From: Saccharothrix deserti
GTDB taxonomy: Bacteria; Actinomycetota; Actinomycetes; Mycobacteriales; Pseudonocardiaceae
Length of the DNA: 40,692 nucleotides
NCBI RefSeq assembly: GCF_009769385.1
Contig: NZ_VKAB01000058.1
Location: 1-40,692, forward strand
Reading direction: 5' to 3'
Positions 22,013 through 30,590 of the stretch are shown in pieces (positions within the stretch are counted from its first letter, which is position 1; each line of letters opens with the position of its first letter). The position numbers and the translations under genes are program-made. The notes under the pieces are model-generated. The model saw nothing but the letters and a program-made list of their open reading frames with translations. It ran no database searches and had not been told where the DNA came from.

Positions 22013-24904
22013 ATGGACGTTCCCGTGGGCCGAAGGCGCTTCCTCACCGTCACCGCGCTGACGGCCGGAGCCGCCGTCCTTCCCGGCGGCCTGCTTTCCG
22101 GCCGGGCCGCAGCCGCCGTGCCCCCGCAGGTCACTCTCCCCGAGCGGGGCATCTACGACACCAGCCCGGCGTCGTCGTGGACCGACGGGTTCCTCACCGG
22201 GAACGGCGAGTACGGCGCACTGCTGTACGGCGCGCCGACGCTGGAGAAGGTGATCTTCAACTACCACCGTCTCGTACTGCCGAACGGCACCCGGTCCGTC
22301 ACCCCGCCGGTGATCTCCGGACGGCTGGAAGCGGTGCGCGACAAGGCCCTCGCCGGTGACTACGCCGGGGCGAACCGGGACTTCTCGGCCGGGTGGTCGC
22401 TGCGCTGGACGCAGACCTACCACCCGGCCTACGAGCTCCAGATCGCCACGCCCGGCATGACGACGGTCAACGACTACGGCAGGGTCACCGACTTCCGCAC
22501 CGGCGAGGTCACCTCCACCTGGACCGACAGCTACGGCACGTGGACCCGCAGGGCGTTCGTCTCCCGTGCCGACGGGGTGATCGTCCACGAGCTGGTACCC
22601 GCCTCCGGCCGGACGATCGACACCACGCTGAGCGTCAACACCGCCCTGGACGGGGCGCCGTCCTGGGTGGGCTTCGCCACCCGCGCCACGGTGACCAACG
22701 GCTCGGGCTACCTGAACCTGCGCGGCACCTACCCGTCGGGACAGGGCGCCTTCGGCTACGAAGGCGTCACCCGCGTCGTCCCCACCGGCGGCACCGTCAG
22801 CGCCAGCGGGTCCACCATCGTCGTGGCCGGGGCGACGCGACTGCTGCTGCTCACCAAGCTCGACCGGTACGAGTCGTCGACCGCGTGGGACTCCCAACCG
22901 CTGCACGCCGCGCTCGCCGCGATCACCGGCGACTACCCCGCGCTGCGCTTCCGGCACACCGCGATCCACACCGGGATGTACGACCGCTCGCGGCTGGACC
23001 TCAAGGTGTCGGACGCCGACCGGCGGCTCTCCACCAGCGAACTGATCACCCGCCAGAACGCCAACAAGAACGTCATCGACATCGCTTTGCTGGAGCGGCT
23101 CTACGACTCGGGCCGGTACCTCTTCATCAGCTCGAGCGGCGTCCTCCCGCCCCGGCTGACCGGCATCTGGACCGGCACCTGGACCGGCGCGTGGGCCGAC
23201 GACTTCACCACCGACGCCAACGTCAACCTCCAGGTCGCCGGCGGCAACATCCTCGACACGACCGAAGCCATGCAGGGGTACTTCACCCTGATCCTCGGCC
23301 AACTCGCCCACTGGCGCACCAACGCCCGCAACCTCTACGGAGCCCGCGGCTTCCTCGCCCCGTCCCGCACCGACGGCGAGTACGGCCACATGCTCCACTT
23401 CGACGCCGGCTTCCCGGGCCACACCTGGACCGGCGGCGCCGACTGGCTGCTCTACCCGCTGATCGAGTACTACGAGGTCACCGGCGACCACGCGTTCCTA
23501 CGGGACAAGCTCGGCCCCGCGCTCATGGAACTCGCGCTGTTCTACGAGGACTTCCTGACCCGCACCGACTCCAGCGGCAAGGTCGTCTTCGTGCCGTCGT
23601 TCTCGATGGAGAACGCCCCGAGCAACACCAACGTGCTGCTGTCCATCAACGCCACCGGCGACATCATGGCCGGCAAGCACGCCCTGCAGGCCGCGATCTT
23701 CGCGGCCAACGCCCTCGGCGTCGAACAGGGCAGCGGTCAGGGTGTCCAGCGCTGGACGGCGTTGCTGGCCAAGATGCCCGCCTACCGGACCAACAGCGAC
23801 AACGCGCTCGCCGAGTGGTCGTGGCCGGGCCTGAACGACCAGTACCACCATCGGCACGTGCAGCACCTGTACGGCGCCTGGCCGCTGCACGAGGTCAACC
23901 CGGAGGAAACCCCTGGCCTCGTCCGCACTGCGCTGCGGGCGTTGGAGATCCGCGGCGACCAGAACATCTCCGCCCACGGCAGCCTGCACCGGGCCCTGGC
24001 CGGCGCGCGATTGAAGGACGGCGGCAAGGTCTACGACAACCTCCGCAAGATCATCGGCAACAACATGGTCTTCAAGTCCCTGATGACCTCCCACAACCCG
24101 AACCTGGACATCTACAACGCCGACGCCGCCAACGCGATCCCCGGCGTGCTCGCCGAGGCGCTGGTCTACTCCCGCCCCGGAGTGCTGGAGATCCTCCCGG
24201 CACTGCCCGCGCAGCTGGCCAAGGGCACCATCACCGGCGTGCGGGCCCGCGGCCGGATCCGCGTCCACAGCTTCAGCTGGGACCTGCCCGCCCGCACGGC
24301 TACGTTGTCGATCACCTCGGACATCAACCAGGAGGTCACCCTGATCAGCCGGCCGGGGATGGCGTCGGTGACCACTTCGGCGCCCGTGGCCGCCTCGCCC
24401 CTGGGCAGCCACGCCCGGAAGGTCACGCTGGCCGCCGGGCAGCGCACGGACATCACCGTGTCCCTGCCGACCGCGTCGCTGCCGACCGGCTGGTGCCGGG
24501 TGGTCAACAGGGCCACCGGCAAGGTCCTGGACGTCAACGGCGCGGGCGCCGCCGACGGCGCCAAGGTCGTCCAGTGGAGCTCGTCGGGCAGCCCCAACCA
24601 GCAGTGGCAGTTCCTCCCGAACTCCGACGGCTCGTTCCGCCTCGTCGCCCGGCACAGCGGACGACTGCTCAACAGCCAGGGTGGGTCGGGCCAAGGCACC
24701 CAACTCGACCAGTGGCAGGACACCAACAGCGACAACCAGTGGTGGCGGCTCGTCGACGCGGGCAGCGGCTACTACCGCCTCGTCAACGTGCGCAACGGCC
24801 TGTGCGTCGATGTGGAAGGCGGTTCGACCACCGACGGCGCCCGCGTCATCCAGTGGCCCGTGAACACGGGAACCAACCAGCAGTGGCAGATCGTCGGCGT
24901 GTGA
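22013..24904 (+). CDS. Secreted GH95 alpha-L-fucosidase with ricin-type C-terminal domain
   Basis: A 963-residue exported enzyme. The signal GRRRFLTVTALTAGAAVLPG has a twin-arginine motif, suggesting Tat export. GH95 enzymes remove terminal alpha-1,2-L-fucose (some act on alpha-L-galactose) by inversion. Expected active-site positions are visible: N-x-N in DANVNLQVAGG, Glu in VPSFSMENAPS, and Asp in NADAANAIPGVLAE, although surrounding residues diverge from the usual PPFQIDGNFG form. The last 140 residues form a ricin B-like (CBM13-type) trefoil with three QxW motifs (NQQWQF, DNQWWRL, NQQWQI). GTG 22010 is an alternative start to ATG 22013; GGAG sits 8 bp upstream. Being co-oriented after the importer, it likely supplies fucose from xyloglucan or other plant glycans. 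Confidence 0.85.
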   Translation: MDVPVGRRRFLTVTALTAGAAVLPGGLLSGRAAAAVPPQVTLPERGIYDTSPASSWTDGFLTGNGEYGALLYGAPTLEKVIFNYHRLVLPNGTRSVTPPVISGRLEAVRDKALAGDYAGANRDFSAGWSLRWTQTYHPAYELQIATPGMTTVNDYGRVTDFRTGEVTSTWTDSYGTWTRRAFVSRADGVIVHELVPASGRTIDTTLSVNTALDGAPSWVGFATRATVTNGSGYLNLRGTYPSGQGAFGYEGVTRVVPTGGTVSASGSTIVVAGATRLLLLTKLDRYESSTAWDSQPLHAALAAITGDYPALRFRHTAIHTGMYDRSRLDLKVSDADRRLSTSELITRQNANKNVIDIALLERLYDSGRYLFISSSGVLPPRLTGIWTGTWTGAWADDFTTDANVNLQVAGGNILDTTEAMQGYFTLILGQLAHWRTNARNLYGARGFLAPSRTDGEYGHMLHFDAGFPGHTWTGGADWLLYPLIEYYEVTGDHAFLRDKLGPALMELALFYEDFLTRTDSSGKVVFVPSFSMENAPSNTNVLLSINATGDIMAGKHALQAAIFAANALGVEQGSGQGVQRWTALLAKMPAYRTNSDNALAEWSWPGLNDQYHHRHVQHLYGAWPLHEVNPEETPGLVRTALRALEIRGDQNISAHGSLHRALAGARLKDGGKVYDNLRKIIGNNMVFKSLMTSHNPNLDIYNADAANAIPGVLAEALVYSRPGVLEILPALPAQLAKGTITGVRARGRIRVHSFSWDLPARTATLSITSDINQEVTLISRPGMASVTTSAPVAASPLGSHARKVTLAAGQRTDITVSLPTASLPTGWCRVVNRATGKVLDVNGAGAADGAKVVQWSSSGSPNQQWQFLPNSDGSFRLVARHSGRLLNSQGGSGQGTQLDQWQDTNSDNQWWRLVDAGSGYYRLVNVRNGLCVDVEGGSTTDGARVIQWPVNTGTNQQWQIVGV

Positions 24905-24926
24905 CGGGGCGCTGACAGGGATCGGC

Positions 24927-24956
24927 GGGGGCGGAGCCTGACCGGGCTCCGCCCCC
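24927..24956. terminator. Bidirectional terminator between fucosidase and xylanase genes
   Basis: GGGGGCGGAGCC and GGCTCCGCCCCC form a perfect 12-bp stem with a 6-nt loop in the 64-bp gap between two convergent genes. No U-tract is present. Confidence 0.8.
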
Positions 24957-24968
24957 GGGTTGTACGGA

Positions 24969-26348
24969 TCAGCGTGCCGAGCAGGTGGGGGAGAGGCCGG
25001 TGGCACTGCCAGTGGCCTGGAAGCCGAATTCCACGGACTGGCCCGCGGCGACGGAGCCGTTGTAGTCGACGTTGGTGAACGTGACGGTGCCGGTGGTGCC
25101 GCTGCGGTTGGCGCTCCACTGGTTGGTGACGGTGGTCCCGGACGGCAGGGACACCGAGACCGACCAGCCGTTGAGCGCCGACGAGCCCGCGGTGACCTTG
25201 ATGTTGGCGACGAAGCCGCCGTTCCAGGTGTTCAGCGACGCGGTCGCGGTGCAGCCGCCGGGTCCGGGGTCCTGCGTCGTGGTCGTGGTGGAGGTCGTCG
25301 TGGTCGTGGTCGTGGTCGGGTTGGTCGGCCCTGCGGCGTTGAGGGCGTCGAGGACGGCGTTGTAGGCGGGCTTCTTGTTGCCGGAGCCGTCGAACAGCAG
25401 CGGCGAGTCGCCGGGGTAACGCCAGGAGTCGGTGTCGCGGATGCCCCACACGGTGATACCGGTGCATCGTGCGACGGCAACGCACGCCTGGGTCACGCGG
25501 CGGTAGCTGTCGGCCTGCTGGGCGCCGGAACCGGCGATGTCCAGCTCGGTGATCTGCACGTCCACGCCGAGCACGGCGAAGCGCTGGATGGTGGTCTGGT
25601 AGTCGCCCGGGATGCTGGTGCCGAAGTGGGATTGCAGGCCGACGCAGTCGATGGGGACACCGCGGGCCTTGAAGTCCTGCACCATCCGGTAGACGCCCTG
25701 GGTCTTGGCGGCGGCCCAGCTGTCGGTGTTGTAGTCGTTGTAGCACAGCTTGGCGCCGGGGTCGGCCGCGCGGGCGGTGCGGAAGGCGACCTCGATCCAG
25801 TCGTTGCCGGTGCGCTGGAGGTTGGAGTCACGGCGTCCGCCGGAGCCGCCGTCGGCGAAGGCTTCGTTGACGACGTCCCAGGCGTAGATCTTGCCCCGGT
25901 AGTAGGAGGCCACCCGGTTGATGTGGTTGACCAGCGCGGAGCGCAGTGCCGAACCTTCCATGCCCTGCATCCACCGCGGTTGCTGTGAGTGCCAGGCCAG
26001 GGTGTGGCCGCGCACGCGCTTGCCCTGGGCGAGCGCGTGGTTCACGATGCGGTCGCCGTTGGCGAAGCTGAACTGGTTCTGGTTGGGTTCGGTGGCGTCC
26101 ATCTTCATCTCGTTCTCGGCCGTCACCATGTCGAACTCGCGGTTCAGGAGTCCGACGTAGGTGGAGTCGCCGAGCCTGCCTGCCGCGACGGCCGCGCCGT
26201 AGTAGCGGCCGCTCTGGGCCGCGGACGCGCCGAGCGTGCTCGCGGCGCTCGCGGACGTGGTCGCGAGGAACGCGACGCCGCCCGTGGTGGTGGCGATCAA
26301 CGTCGCCGCGAGCACGACTCGTGACACTGACTTCGCTGTCAGCTTCAT
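24969..26348 (-). CDS. Secreted GH10 endo-1,4-beta-xylanase with C-terminal CBM2
   Basis: A 459-residue retaining xylanase. After a signal peptide ending near ATTSASA (about residue 35) the GH10 barrel runs to about residue 335. The acid/base is Glu162 in WDVVNEAF, the nucleophile Glu268 in VQITELDIAG, and the substrate-site signature HTLAWHSQQPRWM is intact. A Thr-rich linker leads to a CBM2 (LNTWNGGFVANIKVTAG, GWSVSVSLPSGTTVTNQW, VEFGFQATGSATG). The start at 26348 (MKLTAKSVSRVVLAATL) has GAAGG at good spacing; an upstream in-frame ATG at 26450 would mask the signal peptide. Transcribed divergently from GH27, with a GTGAGCGCAAAC-type operator about 90 bp upstream. Confidence 0.95.
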   Translation of the reverse strand: MKLTAKSVSRVVLAATLIATTTGGVAFLATTSASAASTLGASAAQSGRYYGAAVAAGRLGDSTYVGLLNREFDMVTAENEMKMDATEPNQNQFSFANGDRIVNHALAQGKRVRGHTLAWHSQQPRWMQGMEGSALRSALVNHINRVASYYRGKIYAWDVVNEAFADGGSGGRRDSNLQRTGNDWIEVAFRTARAADPGAKLCYNDYNTDSWAAAKTQGVYRMVQDFKARGVPIDCVGLQSHFGTSIPGDYQTTIQRFAVLGVDVQITELDIAGSGAQQADSYRRVTQACVAVARCTGITVWGIRDTDSWRYPGDSPLLFDGSGNKKPAYNAVLDALNAAGPTNPTTTTTTTTSTTTTTQDPGPGGCTATASLNTWNGGFVANIKVTAGSSALNGWSVSVSLPSGTTVTNQWSANRSGTTGTVTFTNVDYNGSVAAGQSVEFGFQATGSATGLSPTCSAR

Positions 26349-26438
26349 CTTCGACACCTTCGCCAGAAGTACCCGCCGCGTGCGACGGGTGGGATGGGCA
26401 GAACCGTTCAGCCGGTCCGAGCACCGCCTTGCCGCATT

Positions 26439-26450
26439 GTTTGCGCTCAC
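26439..26450 (-). promoter_or_regulatory. Operator-like site upstream of the GH10 gene
   Basis: On the minus strand this reads GTGAGCGCAAAC followed by AAT, nearly identical to GTGAGCGCTAACAAT upstream of GH62. It is 90 bp upstream of the xylanase start in the 346-bp divergent region 26349-26694. A clear -35/-10 for the xylanase was not found. Confidence 0.5.
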
Positions 26451-26574
26451 AAGACTTGCACGTGGGGATGGTGGCGGTTAATGGACTGAACGGAGCAACT
26501 TCTCTTTTTTAGCGGGCTTTAGCTGCGCTAATGCGACCTTGTCGAATGTCGTTCAATGCGGATCTGCGTGGAGT

Positions 26575-26633
26575 AGCTAAAGTGAACGCTCACATATTTA
26601 GCTTTGACCGATCGATTCGGGCATCGCTACGTT
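26575..26633 (+). promoter_or_regulatory. GH27 promoter with palindromic operator
   Basis: GTGAACGCTCAC (26582-26593) is an interrupted palindrome flanked by an outer inverted repeat AGCTAAA / TTTAGCT (26575-26581, 26597-26603). TTGACC (26604-26609) and TACGTT (26628-26633) then form a -35/-10 pair with 18-bp spacing. The predicted start site is about 55 bp upstream of the GH27 ATG. Confidence 0.55.
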
Positions 26634-26694
26634 CGAGTGGCGATCAGGGTCGCTCCGCCGGCCGCGACACCGAACAGCGAAGGGACCGAAGACC

Positions 26695-28320
26695 ATGGAA
26701 CACCGACCCCGTCGGCATCGCGTCGTGCACGCCATGTCCGCGGCGCTGCTGGTGGCGGCAGGCATGGTGACGGTGCTGAACGCCGACTCCGCCCGAGCCC
26801 TGGACAACGGCGTGGCGCGCACGCCACCGATGGGCTGGAACTCGTGGAACACGTTCGGCTGCAACATCAACGAGACGTTGATCAGGCAGATGGCCGACGC
26901 GATGGTCAGCTCCGGCATGCGTGACGCGGGCTACCAGTACGTGGTGGTGGACGACTGCTGGATGAACCCCAACCGTGACTCGGCGGGCAACCTCCAGGGC
27001 GACCCGGGCCGGTTCCCCAGCGGCATGAAGGCCCTCGGCGACTACATCCACGGCAAGGGTCTCAAGTTCGGGATCTACCAGGCACCGTTGACCGAGACGT
27101 GCGCCCAGTACTTCGACTCCTATCCCGGAGCCACCGGCAGCCTGAACCACGAGGTGCAGGACGCACGTCAGTTCGCCGCCTGGGGAGTGGACTTCCTCAA
27201 GTACGACTGGTGCTCGCCCAGCGGGACGATGGACGACCAGGTGCGCACGTTCGCGAAGATGCGCGACGCCCTCGCGGCCACCGGCCGCCCGATCGTGTAC
27301 AGCATCAACCCCAACAGCATCCACGACAAGACCGGACCCCGCCGGAACTGGGGCGACGTCTCGAACATGTGGCGCACCACCGAGGACATCACCAACGCGT
27401 GGAACACCGGGCAGACGAACGGATACCCGATGGGCATCCAGAACATCGTCAACGTGACCGTGCCCCTGGCGTCCTACGCGGGACCGGGTGCGTTCAACGA
27501 CCAGGACATGATGGAGGTCGGTCGCGGCGGGATGAACGACACCGAGATGCGCAGCCACTTCGCCTTGTGGGCGATCATGGCGTCGCCGCTCATCGCGGGT
27601 AACGACCTGCGGAACATGAACGCCGCCACAACGACGATCCTGAAGAACGCCAACCTCATCGCCATCAACCAGGACGCCCTCGCGTTGCAGGCGCGGGAGG
27701 TCTCCCACGACGGCACCCGCCGCGTCCTGGCCAAACGACTGGCCAACGGCGATGTCGCGGTCGCCCTGTTCAACCAGGGCTCGGCCACGACCACGGTCAG
27801 CACCACGGCCTCCGCGGTCGGCCTGACCGGTGCCTCGTTCACGCTGCGCGACGCCTGGACCAACACCACGAGCACGACCACCGGCGCAATCTCCGCCAGC
27901 GTCCCGGCGCACGGCACCGCCGTCTACCGAGTCAGCCCCACCGGCACAACGACGACGACAACCACGACAACCACGACGACAACCACCACCCCGCAGCCGG
28001 GCGGCTCCTGCCGGATCACCAACACCACCAACGCCTGGGGCAACGGCCTGACCTCGGACATCACCATCACCAACACCGGGTCCACGCCCGTCACCGGTTG
28101 GTCGCTGGTGTTCACCCTGCCCGGAGGGCAGAACATCACCTCCGGCTGGAACGCGAGCTACTCGCCGTCGTCCGGACAGGTGACGGCCAGGAACCTCTCC
28201 TACAACGCCGACATCGCCCCCGGCGCGTCGGTCGGCGTCGGCTTCCAGGCCACCCACACCGGCAACGCGGCCAAACCTTCCTCGTACACCCTCAACGGCG
28301 CCACCTGCACCACGGCCTGA
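26695..28320 (+). CDS. Secreted GH27 alpha-galactosidase with C-terminal CBM2
   Basis: A 541-residue enzyme removing alpha-1,6-galactose, for example from galactomannan or raffinose-type sugars. A signal peptide ends near DSARALDN. The GH27 barrel opens with TPPMGWNSWNTFGCNINE. The nucleophile is Asp171 in FLKYDWCSPS, and the acid/base lies in FNDQDMMEVG (269-271). A beta-sandwich domain follows, then about 14 consecutive Thr codons, then CBM2 (ITNTTNAWGNGLTSDITITN, WSLVFTLPGGQNITSGWNAS). ATG at 26695 follows AAGGGACC. The CBM2 is very similar to that of the CE1-type esterase at 34959, suggesting module copying. A LacI regulator gene follows in the same direction. Confidence 0.94.
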   Translation: MEHRPRRHRVVHAMSAALLVAAGMVTVLNADSARALDNGVARTPPMGWNSWNTFGCNINETLIRQMADAMVSSGMRDAGYQYVVVDDCWMNPNRDSAGNLQGDPGRFPSGMKALGDYIHGKGLKFGIYQAPLTETCAQYFDSYPGATGSLNHEVQDARQFAAWGVDFLKYDWCSPSGTMDDQVRTFAKMRDALAATGRPIVYSINPNSIHDKTGPRRNWGDVSNMWRTTEDITNAWNTGQTNGYPMGIQNIVNVTVPLASYAGPGAFNDQDMMEVGRGGMNDTEMRSHFALWAIMASPLIAGNDLRNMNAATTTILKNANLIAINQDALALQAREVSHDGTRRVLAKRLANGDVAVALFNQGSATTTVSTTASAVGLTGASFTLRDAWTNTTSTTTGAISASVPAHGTAVYRVSPTGTTTTTTTTTTTTTTTPQPGGSCRITNTTNAWGNGLTSDITITNTGSTPVTGWSLVFTLPGGQNITSGWNASYSPSSGQVTARNLSYNADIAPGASVGVGFQATHTGNAAKPSSYTLNGATCTTA

Positions 28321-28373
28321 CCACGGCCGGGGGTAGGACTCAAGCGCGCGAGCACCACGCAGATGGGACGGTA

Positions 28374-29393
28374 GTGGGGAAGAGGACCTTCAGCCCTCCC
28401 GCGATGGCGGACGTCGCCCGGCTCGCTCAAGTCTCGCACCAGACGGTGTCGCGGGTGCTCAACGGGCACCCGCACGTCAGCGAGCCGACGCGGCTGCGGG
28501 TCCGGGCGGCGATCGACCAGCTGGGCTACCGACCGAACCGGGTGGCTCGCGCCCTGGTGACGGGCCGCTCGCAGCTGATCGGTGTGGTGGCGCAGAACTC
28601 CACCCTGTACGGGCCGGTCTCGCTGTTGGCGGCGTTCGAGCAGGCGGCGGCCGAAGTGGGGTTCGTGGTGACCGCGAACCGGGTCGACGTGGCGGACCGC
28701 CGGTCCGTCACCAGTGCCCTGGAGTGGCACCGCGACCAGCGGGTGGCGGGCATCGTCGTCATCGCACCCACGGCTTCGGTGAGCGACGCGATCGACGCCA
28801 TCCCGCCAGGTGTGCCGTTGGTGATGGTGGACGGTGACCCGGAGCGGTCCACCCCGCTGGTGACCGTCGACCAGGTGGCGGGCGCCCGCGCGGCGACCCG
28901 CTGCCTGCTCGACGCGGGCCACCGCACGGTGTGGCACGTCTCCGGTCCGCCGGACTGGTTCGACAGCGCGGGTCGGGTGCGTGGCTGGCGGTCGGCGTTG
29001 GAGGGTGCGGGCGTGGAGGTGCCGCCGCTGCTGCTGCCCGCGGACTGGAGCGCGGCGTCGGGATACCGAGCGGGGCAGCGGCTGGCGCGAATGTCCGAGG
29101 TGACGGCGGTCTTCGCGGCCAACGACCACCTGGCGCTCGGCATCCTGCGCGCGATGAGCGAGCGCGGCAGGCGGGTGCCGCACGACGTGAGCGTGGTCGG
29201 CTTCGACGACGTGCCCGAGGCCGGCTACCTGATCCCGTCGCTGACGACCGTCCGGCCGGACTTCGTCGCCGTGGCCCGGGAGACGCTGGACCTGCTGCTG
29301 GCCCAGGTGGGCGACCGCGAGGTCGGCGACTCGCAGCGCACCATCGCGCCGACCTTGGTGGAGCGGGACAGTGTCCATCCTCCGTCGACCTAG
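28374..29393 (+). CDS. LacI-family transcriptional regulator
   Basis: A 339-residue repressor with the N-terminal LacI helix-turn-helix and hinge helix: PAMADVARLAQVSHQTVSRV, LNGHPHVSEPTRLRVRAAID and YRPNRVARALVTGRS. The remainder is a sugar-binding domain (VPLVMVDGDPERSTPLVTVD, VTAVFAANDHLALGILRAM, VSVVGFDDVPEAGYLIPSLT). GTG 28374 gives the usual VGKRTFSPPAMADVA head; ATG 28404 would cut into the HTH. It sits between the GH27 and CE7/GH36 genes. Palindromes AAGCGCTT between CE7 and GH36, and GTGAGCGCTTAC-like sites elsewhere, are candidate targets. Its effector is unknown, perhaps galactose or a galactoside. Confidence 0.92.
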   Translation: MGKRTFSPPAMADVARLAQVSHQTVSRVLNGHPHVSEPTRLRVRAAIDQLGYRPNRVARALVTGRSQLIGVVAQNSTLYGPVSLLAAFEQAAAEVGFVVTANRVDVADRRSVTSALEWHRDQRVAGIVVIAPTASVSDAIDAIPPGVPLVMVDGDPERSTPLVTVDQVAGARAATRCLLDAGHRTVWHVSGPPDWFDSAGRVRGWRSALEGAGVEVPPLLLPADWSAASGYRAGQRLARMSEVTAVFAANDHLALGILRAMSERGRRVPHDVSVVGFDDVPEAGYLIPSLTTVRPDFVAVARETLDLLLAQVGDREVGDSQRTIAPTLVERDSVHPPST

Positions 29394-29418
29394 AGGGTGC
29401 CCTTCACGGGGAGGTGGA

Positions 29419-30414
29419 TCAGGCGGGTGCGTCCGCCGGCGCGGCCAGCCCGCGCTCGTGCAGCCAGGCCAGTTGCACGGCCGGGTTGGAGCCGTAGCCG
29501 CCGCCGTGGTCGGCGAAGGGCCACACGGTCATGGTCCGGTCCTCGCCCGCGTAGTGGTTGAAGGCGGCGTAGACGGTGGACGGCGGGCAGATCGGGTCCA
29601 TCAGGCCGACGCTGAACAGCGCCGGCGCCGTCGCCCGCTGGGCGAAGTGGACACCGTCGAAATAGGACAACGTGGCGAAGGTCCGCTCCACGTGCTGGCG
29701 GCTGTGCCAGCGCAGGTACTGCACGAGCTCCTCGTACGGGCCTTCGCCGCTGACCTCCGCCGCGTGCCGGAAGTGGCACAGGAAGGGCACGTCCGGCAGG
29801 ACCGCGGCCACGCTGCCCGGCACCAGTCCGGCGACGGCGAGCGCGAGGCCGCCGCCCTGGCTCCCGCCGGCGACGATCACCCGTCGGGGGTCCAGCCCGG
29901 GCAGGTCGGCGACCGCGTCCACGGCCCGGACGCAGTCGGTCATGAGACGCCGGTAGTAGTAGTGCTCGGGGGAATCGACGCCGCGGGTCATGAATCCCGC
30001 GGCCCACTGCGTGCCCTGGCCTTCCGTCGTGTCCGGCGTGTCGTGGCCCTGGCCGCGGCTGTCGACGACGAGCTGCGCGTACCCGGCGGCGGACCAGAGC
30101 AGGTGGTCGGTGGGCAGGCCGCGACCTCCGCTGTAGCCGATGTAGGTCACGACGACGGGCAGCGGGCCTTCGGCTCCGCGTGGGCGCAGCAGCCAAGCGG
30201 CCACCGGTTCGCCGTTCCAGCCGGGGAATCGGACGTCGTCCACGTCCACGGTGCGCAGCAGGTGCTGGTCGGTGACCGGCTCGACCTTGACGGCCCCGCC
30301 GCGGGCGCGTGCCTCCGCGAGGGTGCGCTCCCAGAAGGCGTCGAAATCCGGCGGTGGGCTCGAATCCGGGCGGTAGTGGGCCAGTTCGTCGTGCGGGGAG
30401 TCCGTCAGCGGCAT
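29419..30414 (-). CDS. CE7 acetyl xylan esterase / cephalosporin C deacetylase family
   Basis: A 331-residue alpha/beta hydrolase without a signal peptide, so cytoplasmic. CE7 enzymes remove acetyl groups from xylo-oligosaccharides and other acetylated sugars. Family motifs are RGQGHDTPDT, the nucleophile Ser in VAGGSQGGGLAL, Asp in SVGLMDPICPPSTV and His in PFADHGGGYG. ATG at 30414 is preceded by GGAGG 9 bp upstream. It is divergent from GH36, with two LacI-like sites between them, and ends 25 bp from the convergent LacI gene. It likely completes deacetylation of imported fragments. Confidence 0.92.
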   Translation of the reverse strand: MPLTDSPHDELAHYRPDSSPPPDFDAFWERTLAEARARGGAVKVEPVTDQHLLRTVDVDDVRFPGWNGEPVAAWLLRPRGAEGPLPVVVTYIGYSGGRGLPTDHLLWSAAGYAQLVVDSRGQGHDTPDTTEGQGTQWAAGFMTRGVDSPEHYYYRRLMTDCVRAVDAVADLPGLDPRRVIVAGGSQGGGLALAVAGLVPGSVAAVLPDVPFLCHFRHAAEVSGEGPYEELVQYLRWHSRQHVERTFATLSYFDGVHFAQRATAPALFSVGLMDPICPPSTVYAAFNHYAGEDRTMTVWPFADHGGGYGSNPAVQLAWLHERGLAAPADAPA

Positions 30415-30441
30415 GGGGGAGTCCTCCGGGTGCGCGGTGGT

Positions 30442-30451
30442 GAAGCGCTTC
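30442..30451. promoter_or_regulatory. LacI-like operator GAAGCGCTTC upstream of CE7
   Basis: A perfect 10-bp palindrome centred on CG, 28 bp upstream of the CE7 start. A sister site lies 120 bp away near the GH36 promoter, so looping is possible. Confidence 0.55.
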
Positions 30452-30520
30452 GACGTTCGCATGCACCCCACTGGTCTGTCAATCATGCGACGGCGAGGAG
30501 TGTTCGCGCTGTTGGAGCCC

Positions 30521-30572
30521 TTGTTGAAGGTCAATGCGCGTGGCTAACCTCAACGCGACAGTTCAAGCGCTT
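30521..30572 (+). promoter_or_regulatory. GH36 promoter and LacI-like operator
   Basis: TTGTTG (30521-30526) and TAACCT (30545-30550) are 18 bp apart. AAGCGCTT (30565-30572), within TTCAAGCGCTTCGA, lies just after the expected transcription start. GH36 starts at 30591, so this is its leader, which argues against the earlier in-frame ATG at 30534. Confidence 0.5.
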
Positions 30573-30590
30573 CGACACCGGGGATTCACC

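Noticed and set aside
27945..27990. ACGACGACAACC-like repeats here and near 25300, 33790 and 35890, possible microsatellite or CRISPR-like arrays
   Set aside because: They are Thr codons of interdomain linkers in secreted enzymes, with no spacer structure.
30534..30590. Upstream ATG 30534 as GH36 start
   Set aside because: It would place the promoter -10 and LacI-like operator inside the coding sequence; GTG 30591 has a ribosome site and family-like N-terminus.
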